Assembly (NCBI GenBank): GCA_965204095.1
Contig: OZ241991.1
Span: 4,154,001-4,218,000 of the forward strand
Direction: 5' to 3'
Source of the DNA: JAPPLB01 sp965204095
GTDB lineage: Bacteria > Acidobacteriota > Terriglobia > Bryobacterales > UBA6623
DNA: 64,000 nucleotides
In this document: in pieces, positions 32,963 through 42,348 of the stretch
Layout of the letters: each line of letters starts with the position of its first letter
Numbering within the stretch: position 1 is the first letter of the stretch
Translations under genes and position numbers: made by a program
The notes under the pieces: model-generated
The model's input: only the letters and a program-made list of their open reading frames with translations
Told to the model about the DNA's origin: nothing
Databases searched by the model: none

Positions 32963-34756
32963 CTACTCCCATTCGATCGTCGAGGGAGGCTTGTGGGAAA
33001 GATCGTACAGCACTGCCTCTACGCCGCTGAGCGCCTTCAGTTCACGAGACAGGCCGTTTAGCTTGCCCGCTGGCAGTTGCGCCGTCTCGGCTGTCATGCC
33101 GTCGACGGATGTGACCGGGCGCAGCGCGATCGTCTCGCCGCCGTTACGGCTCAACGGCACCAACACGACAGGACACTGCCAAACCCGGCGATAGAAGCCT
33201 TGATTTCGCAAAAACTCCGTCACGATTCGGTCCGCTTCCTGCAGCAGCGCGATCCGATTCCTCGTCAGCGTCGCCTTCTGCACCCTCCACTCACCCGGAC
33301 GCCATCGCTTCGGCTCCATCGCGAGCACGACCCGATTGGTCTGTCGGTGCCGGTTGGTGATTTCCGTGGCGAGAGGGAGCAGACTGCGGAAGTCGAGTGG
33401 CCCCCCATGGAGAACGGTCAGGTTGGCGTAGCTGCGGCTGTCGCCTTGCACACCGACGCTTCGAATCGGCAGCAGGAATCCACGGTAGCCGGCGTTCTTC
33501 GCCATGCCGTCGATGGCGGAGTCCGTGAGCACTTTTTCGTCCTCTTTCGTGCACAGGCACCGGATCGCCAGCCCGGGTCCCGGAAAGGGATGACGCCAGA
33601 TCAGTTGTTGCGGCAACCCCAGCACCCTGCCCAGCGTCCTCACTTCGTCTTTGTAGAAGTCAGCCAGAGGCTCCAGAATCCGCCCCTCCTTGATCAGCTT
33701 CGTGATGCTGTCAACCCGATTGTGATGTGTTTTGATCACCGCCGAGTTCGTGCTTGCGCCTGACTCGATGCGGTCCGGGTAGATCGTCCCCTGCCCGAGA
33801 ATCCAGTCGCTCCCGGCGAACTCTTCCTGCTCTAGAACCTGCTCTTGCACATCGACGAACAACCGCCCGATGATCCGCCGCTTCTTCTCCGGGTCAACGA
33901 CATTCCGCAATCTGCTCAGGAATTGGCCTCGCGCCGCTACCACTTCGAGCCGTCCGTACCCCAGGTGGTCGAAGGCGTCTTGAATCTCCCGGGTCTCATC
34001 CATACGCATGAATCCCGTGTCGACATACACGCCATGAACCCGCTCCGCCCCCAGCGCCTTCACCGTCAGCGCGTACGCCACCGTGGAATCAACGCCTCCG
34101 CTGAGGAAGAACAGAACCCACCGATCTTTCACAGTCCGCCGGATCGTCTCGAAAATCTTGAGGACGCTGTCTTCCGGATGCCAATCCATACGGCAGCGGC
34201 ATACCCGATACAGGAAGTTGCGCAGGATCTCCGAACCGTATGCCGTGTGAACCACCTCCGGATGGAACTGCAACCCGAAGTATTTGCGCTTCAGATCGCC
34301 CATCGCCGCCACCGAGCACTGGCGCGTATCGCCCAGCGTTTCAAATCCGGGCGGCAGCTTCGCGACGTGGTCGCCGTGGCTCATCCAGACTCTTTGGCGC
34401 AACGGCAATTCCGCGAAGAGAGGCAATTCGTGCCTGATCCGCACATCGGCTTGGCCGTATTCGTTATCCCTGCCCTTCTCAACCTCGCCCTTGAGGTATT
34501 GCGCCATGAGCTGGTGCCCATAGCAGATCCCCAGCAACGGGCGGTCGATTTGAAACAGGCTCGGTTTCGGTCGCGGGCTCCCCTTCAGGAAAACGCTTGC
34601 CGGACCGCCGGAGATAATGACGCCCTTGTATCGACTGAGCCTCTTGGTGGTCGTTTCCAAGGGCAGAATCTCAGCGTAGACGCCGAGTTCGCGCACTTTC
34701 CGGGCAATCAGGTGACAGTACTGTCCGCCCGAGTCCAGGACGGCTATTTTTTCCAT
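32963..34756 (-). CDS. guaA: GMP synthase (glutamine-hydrolysing)
   Basis: A 597-residue GuaA, longer than the usual ~520. The class I amidotransferase domain has the nucleophile in GICYGHQLMAQYLKG and the His-Glu in LQFHPEVVHTAYG. The ATP-pyrophosphatase loop is FFLSGGVDSTVAYALTV. The C-terminal dimerisation domain ends in the canonical HKPPSTIEWE. It converts XMP to GMP with glutamine and ATP. The extra length lies in the linker and ATPase parts (ILGQGTIYPDRIESG is intact). Confidence 0.95.
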   Translation of the reverse strand: MEKIAVLDSGGQYCHLIARKVRELGVYAEILPLETTTKRLSRYKGVIISGGPASVFLKGSPRPKPSLFQIDRPLLGICYGHQLMAQYLKGEVEKGRDNEYGQADVRIRHELPLFAELPLRQRVWMSHGDHVAKLPPGFETLGDTRQCSVAAMGDLKRKYFGLQFHPEVVHTAYGSEILRNFLYRVCRCRMDWHPEDSVLKIFETIRRTVKDRWVLFFLSGGVDSTVAYALTVKALGAERVHGVYVDTGFMRMDETREIQDAFDHLGYGRLEVVAARGQFLSRLRNVVDPEKKRRIIGRLFVDVQEQVLEQEEFAGSDWILGQGTIYPDRIESGASTNSAVIKTHHNRVDSITKLIKEGRILEPLADFYKDEVRTLGRVLGLPQQLIWRHPFPGPGLAIRCLCTKEDEKVLTDSAIDGMAKNAGYRGFLLPIRSVGVQGDSRSYANLTVLHGGPLDFRSLLPLATEITNRHRQTNRVVLAMEPKRWRPGEWRVQKATLTRNRIALLQEADRIVTEFLRNQGFYRRVWQCPVVLVPLSRNGGETIALRPVTSVDGMTAETAQLPAGKLNGLSRELKALSGVEAVLYDLSHKPPSTIEWE

Positions 34757-34838
34757 GGGGTGGAGCGTACTGATGAAGAGAACACAGGCCTTCCGGGAAA
34801 GGCCCGCGTCTGCAACGGACTAGTATATCATTGGTGAT

Positions 34839-36272
34839 GTGATCGCCCCCGAAGCCATTGAAAAACTGAGGGATATCGTCGGTCCAAAGGGTCTTCTCGA
34901 GCAGCCCCAGCAGCTCATGCTCTACGAATACGACGGCAGCATCGAGAAGGGCCGTCCGGAGTGTGTCGTTTTCCCCACCTCCACCGAGGATGTCGTTTCC
35001 ATCGTAAAGATCGCTCGCGATTTCAATCTGCCGCTCGTGGGACGCGGCGCCGGCACTGGTCTGAGCGGCGGAACGATTCCCACCGAGGGCGGCATCATGA
35101 TCGCCTTCGCTCGCATGAACAAGATCCTGGAGATCGATCTGGCGAATGAGTGCGCCGTCGTTCAGCCGGGCGTCGTCAATATCGACATCACGCTTGCCGT
35201 GCAAGGCGACGGCTACTACTACGCGCCGGACCCCTCGAGCCAGCGGGCCTGCACGATCGGCGGCAACGTGGCCGAAAACTCCGGCGGACCGCACACGCTG
35301 ATCTACGGAGTCACCACCAATCACACTCTGGGCGTCGAGGCTGTGCTTCCGGACGGTTCCGTCATCCGGACGGGCGGGAAAGAAGCCGATCCAGCGGGCT
35401 ACGACCTGACCGGGCTCCTCACCGGCTCGGAGGGCACCATGGCCCTGATCACCAAAGTCATCGTGCGGCTGATGCGCGCCCCTGAAAAGGTGAAGACGCT
35501 GCTCGCCATCTACGACAGCCCCGAAGACGCCGCCGCCACCGTCGGCGCGATGACGGCTCGGGCGGTCATTCCGGCCGCGGTCGAGATGCTCGACGGCGTG
35601 ATGCTGCGGATGGTCGAGGAGGCGACTCATGCGGGCTATCCGATGGACGCCGACGCGGTTCTGCTGATCGAGCTCGAGGGGCCGACCGAGGCTGTCGACG
35701 AACAGGCGGAGCAAGTTGACGCCGTCTGCAAGGAGTGCCGCGCTCGGGAAGTCAGGGTCGCCAGGTCGGACGAAGAGCGCGCACTGCTATGGAAAGGCCG
35801 CAAGAACGCTTTTGGCGCCGTCGGCCGCGTCAGCCCCACCTACTATGTTCAGGATGGCGTCGTTCCCCGTACCCGCGTCGCCGACACGCTGCGCTTCATC
35901 TACGAGGTTTCGGAGAAATACGGTCTCACCATCAGCAACATCTTTCACGCCGGCGACGGAAACATGCACCCGATCATCCTGTTCGACCCTCGAAAGGCGG
36001 GCGAACTCGACAAGACCAAGAAAGCCGGAGCCGAGATCCTCGAATATTGCGTCAACGCCGGGGGCTCGATCACCGGGGAGCACGGCGTCGGCATGGAGAA
36101 AAACGACCTCATGCCGATCGCTTTCAGCCAGGAAAGCCTCGACATGATGGAGACCCTCATCAAGGTCTTCGATCCCGACCGTCGTTTGAACCCTGGCAAG
36201 ATTCTCCCCACAGGCAAAGGCTGTCTCGAAGTCCGCCCGATGACACCCAGGGTCCGTGAGATGGTGTGGTAG
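34839..36272 (+). CDS. glcD: FAD-linked oxidase, glycolate oxidase GlcD-type
   Basis: A 477-residue VAO-type flavoenzyme. FAD-binding motifs are LPLVGRGAGTGLSGGTIPTE, IGGNVAENSGGPHTLIYGVT and LTGLLTGSEGTMALITKVIV. C-terminal cap motifs are NIFHAGDGNMHPIILFD and GGSITGEHGVGMEKNDLMP. It oxidises glycolate or D-lactate to the keto acid. It starts at GTG 34839, with the GuaA gene divergent 82 bases away. GlcE or GlcF partners are not seen nearby. Confidence 0.92.
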   Translation: MIAPEAIEKLRDIVGPKGLLEQPQQLMLYEYDGSIEKGRPECVVFPTSTEDVVSIVKIARDFNLPLVGRGAGTGLSGGTIPTEGGIMIAFARMNKILEIDLANECAVVQPGVVNIDITLAVQGDGYYYAPDPSSQRACTIGGNVAENSGGPHTLIYGVTTNHTLGVEAVLPDGSVIRTGGKEADPAGYDLTGLLTGSEGTMALITKVIVRLMRAPEKVKTLLAIYDSPEDAAATVGAMTARAVIPAAVEMLDGVMLRMVEEATHAGYPMDADAVLLIELEGPTEAVDEQAEQVDAVCKECRAREVRVARSDEERALLWKGRKNAFGAVGRVSPTYYVQDGVVPRTRVADTLRFIYEVSEKYGLTISNIFHAGDGNMHPIILFDPRKAGELDKTKKAGAEILEYCVNAGGSITGEHGVGMEKNDLMPIAFSQESLDMMETLIKVFDPDRRLNPGKILPTGKGCLEVRPMTPRVREMVW

Positions 36273-36284
36273 CATCTCCGCTCG

Positions 36285-36683
36285 GTGAGCACACTTACTC
36301 GTTATTGGCTCCTCCAGATTCCCGGATGGGTTCTTCTGATCCTGGTCCTGGGACTGGCGCACGACCGGTTCGATCTCCCTGCCTGGGTCGGCGGAATCAT
36401 CTTGCTGCTCTGGGTCGCCAAGGATGCGATCCTCTATCCCATTCTGAAGCCGGGTTACGAAACAGGAGTGAAGACGGGAGCAGAGCGCCTGGTCGGCCTG
36501 ATCGGCATCGCCAGGCAGGACCTCGGCCCCGACGGCTATGTTCTCGTTAACGGAGAACTTTGGAAGGCCGTCGCCGACCCTCCCGACACTCCCATTCCAG
36601 CCGGCGCTGACGTTCGGGTCAATGCGGTGCGCGGAATGCTTCTCAGCGTTGCCCGGGTTCAAGATCCGGACCACATTCGCTGA
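36285..36683 (+). CDS. NfeD-like membrane protein
   Basis: A 132-residue protein starting at GTG 36285, 12 bases after glcD. Two membrane helices (residues ~8-26 and 33-52, WVLLILVLGLAHD, WVGGIILLLWVAKDAILYP) precede a C-terminal OB-fold of the NfeD type (LVGLIGIARQDLGPDGYVLV, PAGADVRVNAVRGMLLSV). NfeD proteins usually partner stomatin-like proteins in membrane quality control; none is present here. Confidence 0.8.
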   Translation: MSTLTRYWLLQIPGWVLLILVLGLAHDRFDLPAWVGGIILLLWVAKDAILYPILKPGYETGVKTGAERLVGLIGIARQDLGPDGYVLVNGELWKAVADPPDTPIPAGADVRVNAVRGMLLSVARVQDPDHIR

Positions 36684-36775
36684 ATGCGACAGGCGGAGCG
36701 GATCGACACGGATCGCCTTACTCCGCACTCCGCGCCAAGAGATTGCAGAAACTCGCCGCCGCTGCCGCAGTACTG

Positions 36776-38752
36776 TCAGGGAATGACGATACGCAGAATC
36801 CGCGTATCGGTCGTGATGCGGTCAAGCAGATCGTCGCCCGAGACAAGACGGCCGAAGTTGGTGTAACGCCCTTCCCACAACGGCTGCGGAGCCAGGCAGA
36901 TGAAGAACTGACTTCCCGCCGCATCCTTCTCGTCCTCCGCCATCGCCAAGCTACCCCGCAGGAACGGTTCGTAGTGGATCTCGGTACGAATGGTATGCCC
37001 CGGTCCTCTGGAGCCGTCCTGATCGCCCACCTTGGTGTACGCGCCGGGGATGACATCCATGAATCTCTTCCTGTCGTAAAACCCTCGTTTGGCCAGCTCG
37101 ACAAAGTTCCTGGAAGTGAGCGGGGCATTGGCATAGTCGAGACGGAGCTCCATCAACCCTAACGACGTTTCCATGCGAATGAGGCGGCTGCGAGAACGCG
37201 CCAGCTCCTGGTAGTGCTTCGGCTTGAGATCGACATTGATGGCCCCGATTCTCTGGTCGTGGCTTTCACCGAAAAGGACCCGCAGATAGCGCACGGCAAG
37301 CTTTCTGATCCGGCGGTCAGGGTCGTCAAGAGCTTCGAGCAACAAGACGCGCGCGCCGCTCCGGTCCGCCGAGCGGGCCACGGCTGTGAGCGCATTCTCC
37401 CGTAAGCCGGTGTCATTCGCCTGAAGGCCGTGGCCGTACAAAGCTCGACAGTTTTCGAGCGGCGGCTCGGATGTCAGCAGCAAGGCCGTGCTGACGACAC
37501 GTTGGTCTTCGTGATGCAGCGCTTCGTCCAACAAGCCCTCGGTTTGGGGAACCTCGCGGGCCAGCAACTCGGGAAGGATCTCCGGCTTCGCGGCGCTGGA
37601 CTCTTCGCTGTCGGAACGCCACAGGCCGAGGAGGTAGGACGTGGCGTCCTCGGTCTTGCGCAGTCGTAAAGAGTCCAACAGCGTATTCAGACCCGCACCC
37701 CGATAGCGCGGGGGCAGAACTCCCGGTTCCGTCGGGAGCACAGCGAAAACATCCAGACGCGCCAGGGCCAACTCGGAGCGCAGTGACAGCAGGCGCCCCT
37801 CGCTCAGCAGTGATTCAAGTAACGGACGGGCACGATCATCGCCCAACATCCCCAACGCTTCCACTGCAGCGGCACGCACGTTTTCGTTCGCATCCCCAAG
37901 GGCCCCTACGAGGACTTTGAACACTTCAGGCTTGCGGCTCTTGGCCAACGAGAACAGTGCTTGCATGCGGACCTTCGGATCAGCGTCGTTCGACATCCGT
38001 GTCAACAGGTCGATCACCTCCTGGGAAGGCTGCGCGCGGCCGAGGCCACGAACGGCTTCGATGCGCATCCACGGATTGCGGTCTTTCGTGAGGTTGATGA
38101 AAGACCGCGTCAGTTCGTCATCGACATTCGCTCCGAGATCGAGAAGAGCACGAGTGGCTGCCCAGCGGGTCTCCGCATCGTCGGAGCGGCGGCGGGCCGC
38201 GATCCAGGGGATGGCTTCGCGCTCGCCCATTCGGACCAGGGCTCTCATCGTCACCGGCAGCGGGGCGGGTGTTCGAGTGATCCGCACGGCCGCCGCTTTC
38301 CAGCGCAGCTTGCCCAGAGCTTCGACGGCATGTTCGACGACCGTCCGATGGCGGTCCCGGAGAGAATTGATCAGTGCGTTAGCCGCTGCCTTCCGCGGTT
38401 TGCGGCCGGTTTCGGCCACCGTGTCATGGTCCTCCAGCTCACCGATCGCGAAGGCGGCGGCGGCGCGTACACGGGGAATCGGATCTCGGAGCACCCGTGC
38501 GAGGATGCCGAGCGTGTCGGCTTTTCCGATACGGCCGAGCGCGAGGCAGGCCCGGGCTCGGTGCTCCGCGATGGGGTTCCGGAGCTGTTCAAGCAGCCAA
38601 CGGTCGACCGTTCGGCGGTCCTCCCGCTGCAGGAAATCACCCTCGATCAAGTGCGGAGGGCGTGTCAGGATAAGCCATCCGGCCGCCAAGCCGAACAGCA
38701 CCATGCAAACGGCGAGATACTTGAGCTCGTGTCTCCTGACGATATCGACCAT
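36776..38752 (-). CDS. Membrane-anchored HEAT-repeat protein fused to a cyclophilin
   Basis: A 658-residue protein. One N-terminal membrane helix (residues ~12-30, YLAVCMVLFGLAAGWLIL) is followed by about eight HEAT repeats, residues ~60-330 and 400-500 (ARACLALGRIGKADTLGILA, RVRAAAAFAIGELEDHD, ENVRAAAVEALGMLGDDRA). A cyclophilin-type peptidyl-prolyl isomerase domain follows at residues ~535-658 (TSRNFVELAKRGFYDRKRF, DAAGSQFFICLAPQPLWEGR, YTNFGRLVSG). It is probably a periplasmic folding factor whose helical solenoid selects clients. The fusion is uncommon but known in Acidobacteria. Confidence 0.88.
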   Translation of the reverse strand: MVDIVRRHELKYLAVCMVLFGLAAGWLILTRPPHLIEGDFLQREDRRTVDRWLLEQLRNPIAEHRARACLALGRIGKADTLGILARVLRDPIPRVRAAAAFAIGELEDHDTVAETGRKPRKAAANALINSLRDRHRTVVEHAVEALGKLRWKAAAVRITRTPAPLPVTMRALVRMGEREAIPWIAARRRSDDAETRWAATRALLDLGANVDDELTRSFINLTKDRNPWMRIEAVRGLGRAQPSQEVIDLLTRMSNDADPKVRMQALFSLAKSRKPEVFKVLVGALGDANENVRAAAVEALGMLGDDRARPLLESLLSEGRLLSLRSELALARLDVFAVLPTEPGVLPPRYRGAGLNTLLDSLRLRKTEDATSYLLGLWRSDSEESSAAKPEILPELLAREVPQTEGLLDEALHHEDQRVVSTALLLTSEPPLENCRALYGHGLQANDTGLRENALTAVARSADRSGARVLLLEALDDPDRRIRKLAVRYLRVLFGESHDQRIGAINVDLKPKHYQELARSRSRLIRMETSLGLMELRLDYANAPLTSRNFVELAKRGFYDRKRFMDVIPGAYTKVGDQDGSRGPGHTIRTEIHYEPFLRGSLAMAEDEKDAAGSQFFICLAPQPLWEGRYTNFGRLVSGDDLLDRITTDTRILRIVIP

Positions 38753-38805
38753 GCCGCCGCTATCTTAGCCGGTTTCGTTAGACTGGACCTCCGGGGTATA
38801 TCGTG

Positions 38806-39399
38806 ATGCGCATCCAGATTTTTTCCGACATCCACAACGATCTGAAGCAGCTCGAGCGGGTGGTGAGCCAGGACGCCGATATCTACATCTCGGCCGGCGA
38901 TCTCGTCACGTGGGCCAGAGGTCTGTCCGACTGTGCAAAGATTCTCGAACCGCTCGGCGAGAGATTGTGGGTATTGCCGGGCAACCACGAATCCTCCGAC
39001 CAGATCGCGATGTTTTGCGGGGATCACGGCTTTCGGAACTTTCATGGCCAGGTCTTCGAGATGAACGGATGGCACTTTGCCGGGCTCGGCTATTCGAATC
39101 GCACGCCTTTCAGCACGCCGGGCGAGTTCAGCGAGGATCAACTCGCGGAGCGGCTGGCGAAGTTCGCGGGGCTGTCACCGATGGTCCTGGTCTGTCACGC
39201 TCCTCCGCTTGACACGGATCTCGATGGCGTGAAGCCCGGCCAGCATTTCGGCAGCCCCAAGGTGCGCGAGTTCATCGAAGCCGAGCAGCCGAGGTTTTTT
39301 TTCTGCGGCCACATTCATGAAGCGGCGGGAAATGAGGTGAAGATCGGCGAAACCGTTGGCCGCAACGTTGGCAAGCAGGGATACCTTCTGGAGTTGTGA
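38806..39399 (+). CDS. Calcineurin-like metallophosphoesterase
   Basis: A 197-residue phosphoesterase from ATG 38806 (GTG 38803 is the codon before). All dinuclear metal motifs are present: FSDIHNDLKQLE, ISAGDLVTWA, VLPGNHESSDQ, LVCHAPPLDTDLDG and FFCGHIHEAAGNEVKIGE. It resembles the YfcE/MPP family of cytoplasmic phosphodiesterases. The substrate is unknown. Confidence 0.9.
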   Translation: MRIQIFSDIHNDLKQLERVVSQDADIYISAGDLVTWARGLSDCAKILEPLGERLWVLPGNHESSDQIAMFCGDHGFRNFHGQVFEMNGWHFAGLGYSNRTPFSTPGEFSEDQLAERLAKFAGLSPMVLVCHAPPLDTDLDGVKPGQHFGSPKVREFIEAEQPRFFFCGHIHEAAGNEVKIGETVGRNVGKQGYLLEL

Positions 39400-39432
39400 G
39401 TACCCGCGGAGGGAATACCCGAAAGCCGGAAC

Positions 39433-41058
39433 TCAACGCAGGATTTCTTCGAGCAGCCGGCCGTCTGTCTCGGGCGGCATGGGAACTCCGATGATGCGGG
39501 CGAGCGTTGGCGCAACGTCTACGGGGCCCGTTGGTTCGCTGAATCGTCCTGAAGGGATACTCCCACTCAGGAACATGATCGGCACATGGCGGTCATAGTC
39601 GTACGGGCTGCCATGGCCGGTGCTGCCCTGGGCTCGATCGACGTAGTGGTGTTTTTTGATTTGGACGATGAGATGTTGGCTGCGCGGCGGGTAGAAGGAG
39701 TTGCGATAGAGCTTTTCGATCGTATCGCCGGACGCCTCTCCTTGTAAATCGGAATGACGATAGACCTTCTCGACGTACCCGGTTTCGAGGATCGCTTGGC
39801 GGCCGAGTTCCTCGGCCTCCTGCCGTGAGACCCCCAACGACTCAAGGCGCTTCAGATCGAAGAAGATGTGAGGCGGGTCGAAGTAGGCGACTGCTTCACC
39901 GGCATCGGGGTGCATTTTGTTGATCGCGCGGTTCACCGCATCAGGGATCAGATTCTTCGGGAATCGTTTCGCCCTCTCTCCCTGTAGGGCGAGATGCTCC
40001 ACCAGAGGCAGCACGCCATGGTCGGCCGTCAGGGCGATGGCGGTTTGACGCAGTCCGATCCTTTCGTCCAGCTCATCGAATAGGCGGCCCAGGACGTAAT
40101 CGAGCCGCAGGATCTGATCCATGGCTTCTTGACTGAACGGCCCGAAGTCGTGTCCTACGCGATCGACGCCCGCGAAACTCAAGGCGAGCAGGTCGGGGGT
40201 GTCGTCGGCCCCGAGTTGATGTCCCTCGATGGCCGCGATGGCCGCCGCGAGCACGATCTCGTCGCCGAGAGCCGAGTTCATCAGGTCGTAGTAGAATTCC
40301 CGATCCGGTGGGTTCCCTCGAAGGCGGTGCGGGAAAGTCGTGTCGAGTCCGTACTTCTCGCCGGGGAAATCGTCTCTTCTCGCATAGCGCTCGTACAGCG
40401 AGCGATCCTGGAGAAAGGGTTTCCATGTTTCCCCGTAGAAACTGTCTGCGAGTTGCCGCGCGTTGAAAGCCGTAAGCCACCGCGGAGCCTCCGTTTGGTA
40501 GTAGCTGCTCGTTACAAGGCATCCGCAATCGACTGAGAGCCAGTAGGCGCCGTCCGCCTTCTTGCCGGCCAGAAGAATCGCCGAGCGGTCTTTCGACGCG
40601 ACAGCGACAACCTTGGCTTCAGGATGCGCGGCCTTCAACCGGTCGCCCAAGGCGGGCGCTTCAAGAATGCGCGGGGATGAAGTGCTGCCCGCGCCTCCCA
40701 CCGCTTGCTCGGATGGGTCGTACACCGCGCCGACGCGTTTGCCGTATTTGGGGTCGTAGCGGTTGTTGGCGGTGACGCCGTGCGTCGCGGGATGACGGCC
40801 GGTCGAGATGGTGGCGTGCCCGGGGGACGTCAGAGTCATGGCGTGTTGCAACTTGGCGTTGGTGAAGACGGCCCCGTCGTCGAGAAGCCGTCGAAAGCCT
40901 CCCTTGAAGAGATCATCGAAGCGCGTGAGGTAGTCGTAACGGAGTTGGTCAATGACCAGCAATACGACAAGCTTGGGGCGGTCCGGAGACGGTTTTTCGG
41001 TTGCGATGACTCCGAGAGTCAGAACACCCAGCAGCGTGAAGGCCAGGAAGCGGCTCAT
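39433..41058 (-). CDS. Secreted alkaline phosphatase (PafA-like)
   Basis: A 541-residue secreted member of the alkaline phosphatase superfamily. The signal peptide covers residues 1-19. First metal Asp is in LVVLLVIDQLRYDYLTRFDD; the Thr nucleophile is in AMTLTSPGHATISTGRHPAT; further ligands are FAGVDRVGHDFGP, LTADHGVLPLVEH and GSTGHGSPYDYDRHVP. Type I phosphodiesterase / PafA-type enzymes release phosphate from monoesters. The ATG overlaps the stop of the upstream DUF2007 gene. Confidence 0.92.
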   Translation of the reverse strand: MSRFLAFTLLGVLTLGVIATEKPSPDRPKLVVLLVIDQLRYDYLTRFDDLFKGGFRRLLDDGAVFTNAKLQHAMTLTSPGHATISTGRHPATHGVTANNRYDPKYGKRVGAVYDPSEQAVGGAGSTSSPRILEAPALGDRLKAAHPEAKVVAVASKDRSAILLAGKKADGAYWLSVDCGCLVTSSYYQTEAPRWLTAFNARQLADSFYGETWKPFLQDRSLYERYARRDDFPGEKYGLDTTFPHRLRGNPPDREFYYDLMNSALGDEIVLAAAIAAIEGHQLGADDTPDLLALSFAGVDRVGHDFGPFSQEAMDQILRLDYVLGRLFDELDERIGLRQTAIALTADHGVLPLVEHLALQGERAKRFPKNLIPDAVNRAINKMHPDAGEAVAYFDPPHIFFDLKRLESLGVSRQEAEELGRQAILETGYVEKVYRHSDLQGEASGDTIEKLYRNSFYPPRSQHLIVQIKKHHYVDRAQGSTGHGSPYDYDRHVPIMFLSGSIPSGRFSEPTGPVDVAPTLARIIGVPMPPETDGRLLEEILR

Positions 41059-41318
41059 TCCGCGCCGTCTCCGCCATCTTCATTGCCGCTGTCCAGGCTG
41101 ACGCGAGCGGCTTGAATCAACTGCTCTGTTTCCTCTTTGTACGAAGAAAAAACCTTCACCGACACGCGGCCGACGGGCATTTCGAGGACGTTCTCACGAA
41201 CGATCAGCGACTCGATCCCGGAGGATTCAAGCAGGCCATGAATAGCTTCCGCCTCGATTTCGGCCGAGTGGCTTCGAGAAGAAAAGACAGTGACAAGTTC
41301 GTCGGTTGCGTCTGGCAC
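41055..41318 (-). CDS. DUF2007 family protein
   Basis: An 87-residue protein with the DUF2007 core: VTVFSSRSHSAEIEAEAIHG, LLESSGIESLIVRENVLEMP, VSVKVFSSYKEETEQLIQA. The domain has a ferredoxin-like fold and is described as a putative signal transducer. Its stop overlaps the alkaline phosphatase ATG (ATGA), so translation is coupled. Confidence 0.85.
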   Translation of the reverse strand: MPDATDELVTVFSSRSHSAEIEAEAIHGLLESSGIESLIVRENVLEMPVGRVSVKVFSSYKEETEQLIQAARVSLDSGNEDGGDGAE

Positions 41319-42158
41319 GGAGTCTCCTGGCGGCCGGCGTCACAGGCGCTGCTTTCTGCGGTCCCAGTGTCGGCGTGTTCAATTTCAGCGGCTCTCAGTA
41401 TAATTCGCTCGATCTTGTGTCGCCGCCTCTGTGATGATGTCGCTTGGCTGGGTTCATGACATCAGGGGTATTCTCCGAGCAAGAGCCGGCTTAAGATCTT
41501 CTTTACAGGCCGCGGTTCTGGCGGCTGATCCCAAAGAGCACGGTTTGAGGAAAGGCGGACACTGCTCCTGCCTGACCCCGTTGCGCTGTCGGCGCCAGGG
41601 GAGAAGTTCCCCTGCTGAGCCAGGCAGAAAGTCCCCCTTGACCCCCAAAGGTACTGAAGCCCTTCAGTCTTGTTTTTGCCCCCCCGTCCTGCTTAGCATG
41701 ACGAAAGGGGAGGAGGGAATCATGGCGATCGACTTCCCGTCGCTGCGGCGCTCACTGTGGAAGCCCCCCCGCTCGAAGAAAAATCGAGGAGGCGAGACCA
41801 CGCCCATTCGCCTGCGACCGAAGTTTGCTCTTCGTAGCGCCGTCAACACGGCCGGCAAGGCTTTTCCGAAACACGGCTTGTAAGTCCGTTCGGTTCGCCG
41901 TTGTTGCACAAGGGTCGCACCACCAGGAACAGGCGACCGGGATGCTGGATCCTCTGTTACATCAATGCTTTCCTGCCCGCTACTTCCAATTTTTGACTGC
42001 AAACTGTTGCGCACGAGTACACATGGGGGTGGGCGGATGTGGACTTGTCTGCGTACCGTCAACCGTTCTCGCTGGGTCTCATGACTAGCGCCGTTCGCTG
42101 GAGAATCCCGGAAAAGTGCGCAGAATCCCTGGTCTCACGGGAGAATGCACGAAGCGCA
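41319..42158. other. Gene-free stretch of about 840 bases
   Basis: No credible gene. It holds a third copy of the ACTGAAG/CTTCAGT hairpin with T tract (41653-41678) and poly-C runs. A TATAAT at 41398-41403 has no good -35. Two weak open frames (41431-41883, 41664-42062) overlap on opposite strands without recognisable similarity. Confidence 0.5.
41653..41678 (+). terminator. Hairpin with T tract, third copy
   Basis: ACTGAAG CC CTTCAGT followed by CTTGTTTTTG, as at 18076. Flanking similarity (GGT before, GCCC...CCTGCT after) shows it is part of a repeated unit. Confidence 0.4.
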
Positions 42159-42262
42159 GTGCCCGTCGCAGCCTCAGTCGCCCTCCGGACTCGTTCCGAG
42201 TCGGCGAACGCCAAACGAACCCATGCTGAGAAAGAGGAACGTTCTGGATTGCGTCGACATGA
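42159..42262 (+). repeat. Upstream repeat shared with 18918-19027
   Basis: Copy of the repeat found upstream of the DUF1549 gene; the core GAACCCATGCTGAGAAAGAG is identical. It lies about 90 bases upstream of the UxuA-like gene and is in the same frame as it, although a start there is not needed. Confidence 0.6.
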
Positions 42263-42348
42263 CTCCCTCGCGGTTGACACCGCGAGTTAAAAAGTGTTCC
42301 CATTGCGGGGCGGTGGATACCATCCGCCGTAGGATGAGGGAGACTCTC

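Noticed and set aside
41431..41883. A 150-codon open frame in the gap before the UxuA-like gene
   Set aside because: It runs through a repeated hairpin and poly-C stretch, is overlapped by an opposite frame, and has no recognisable domain or ribosome site.
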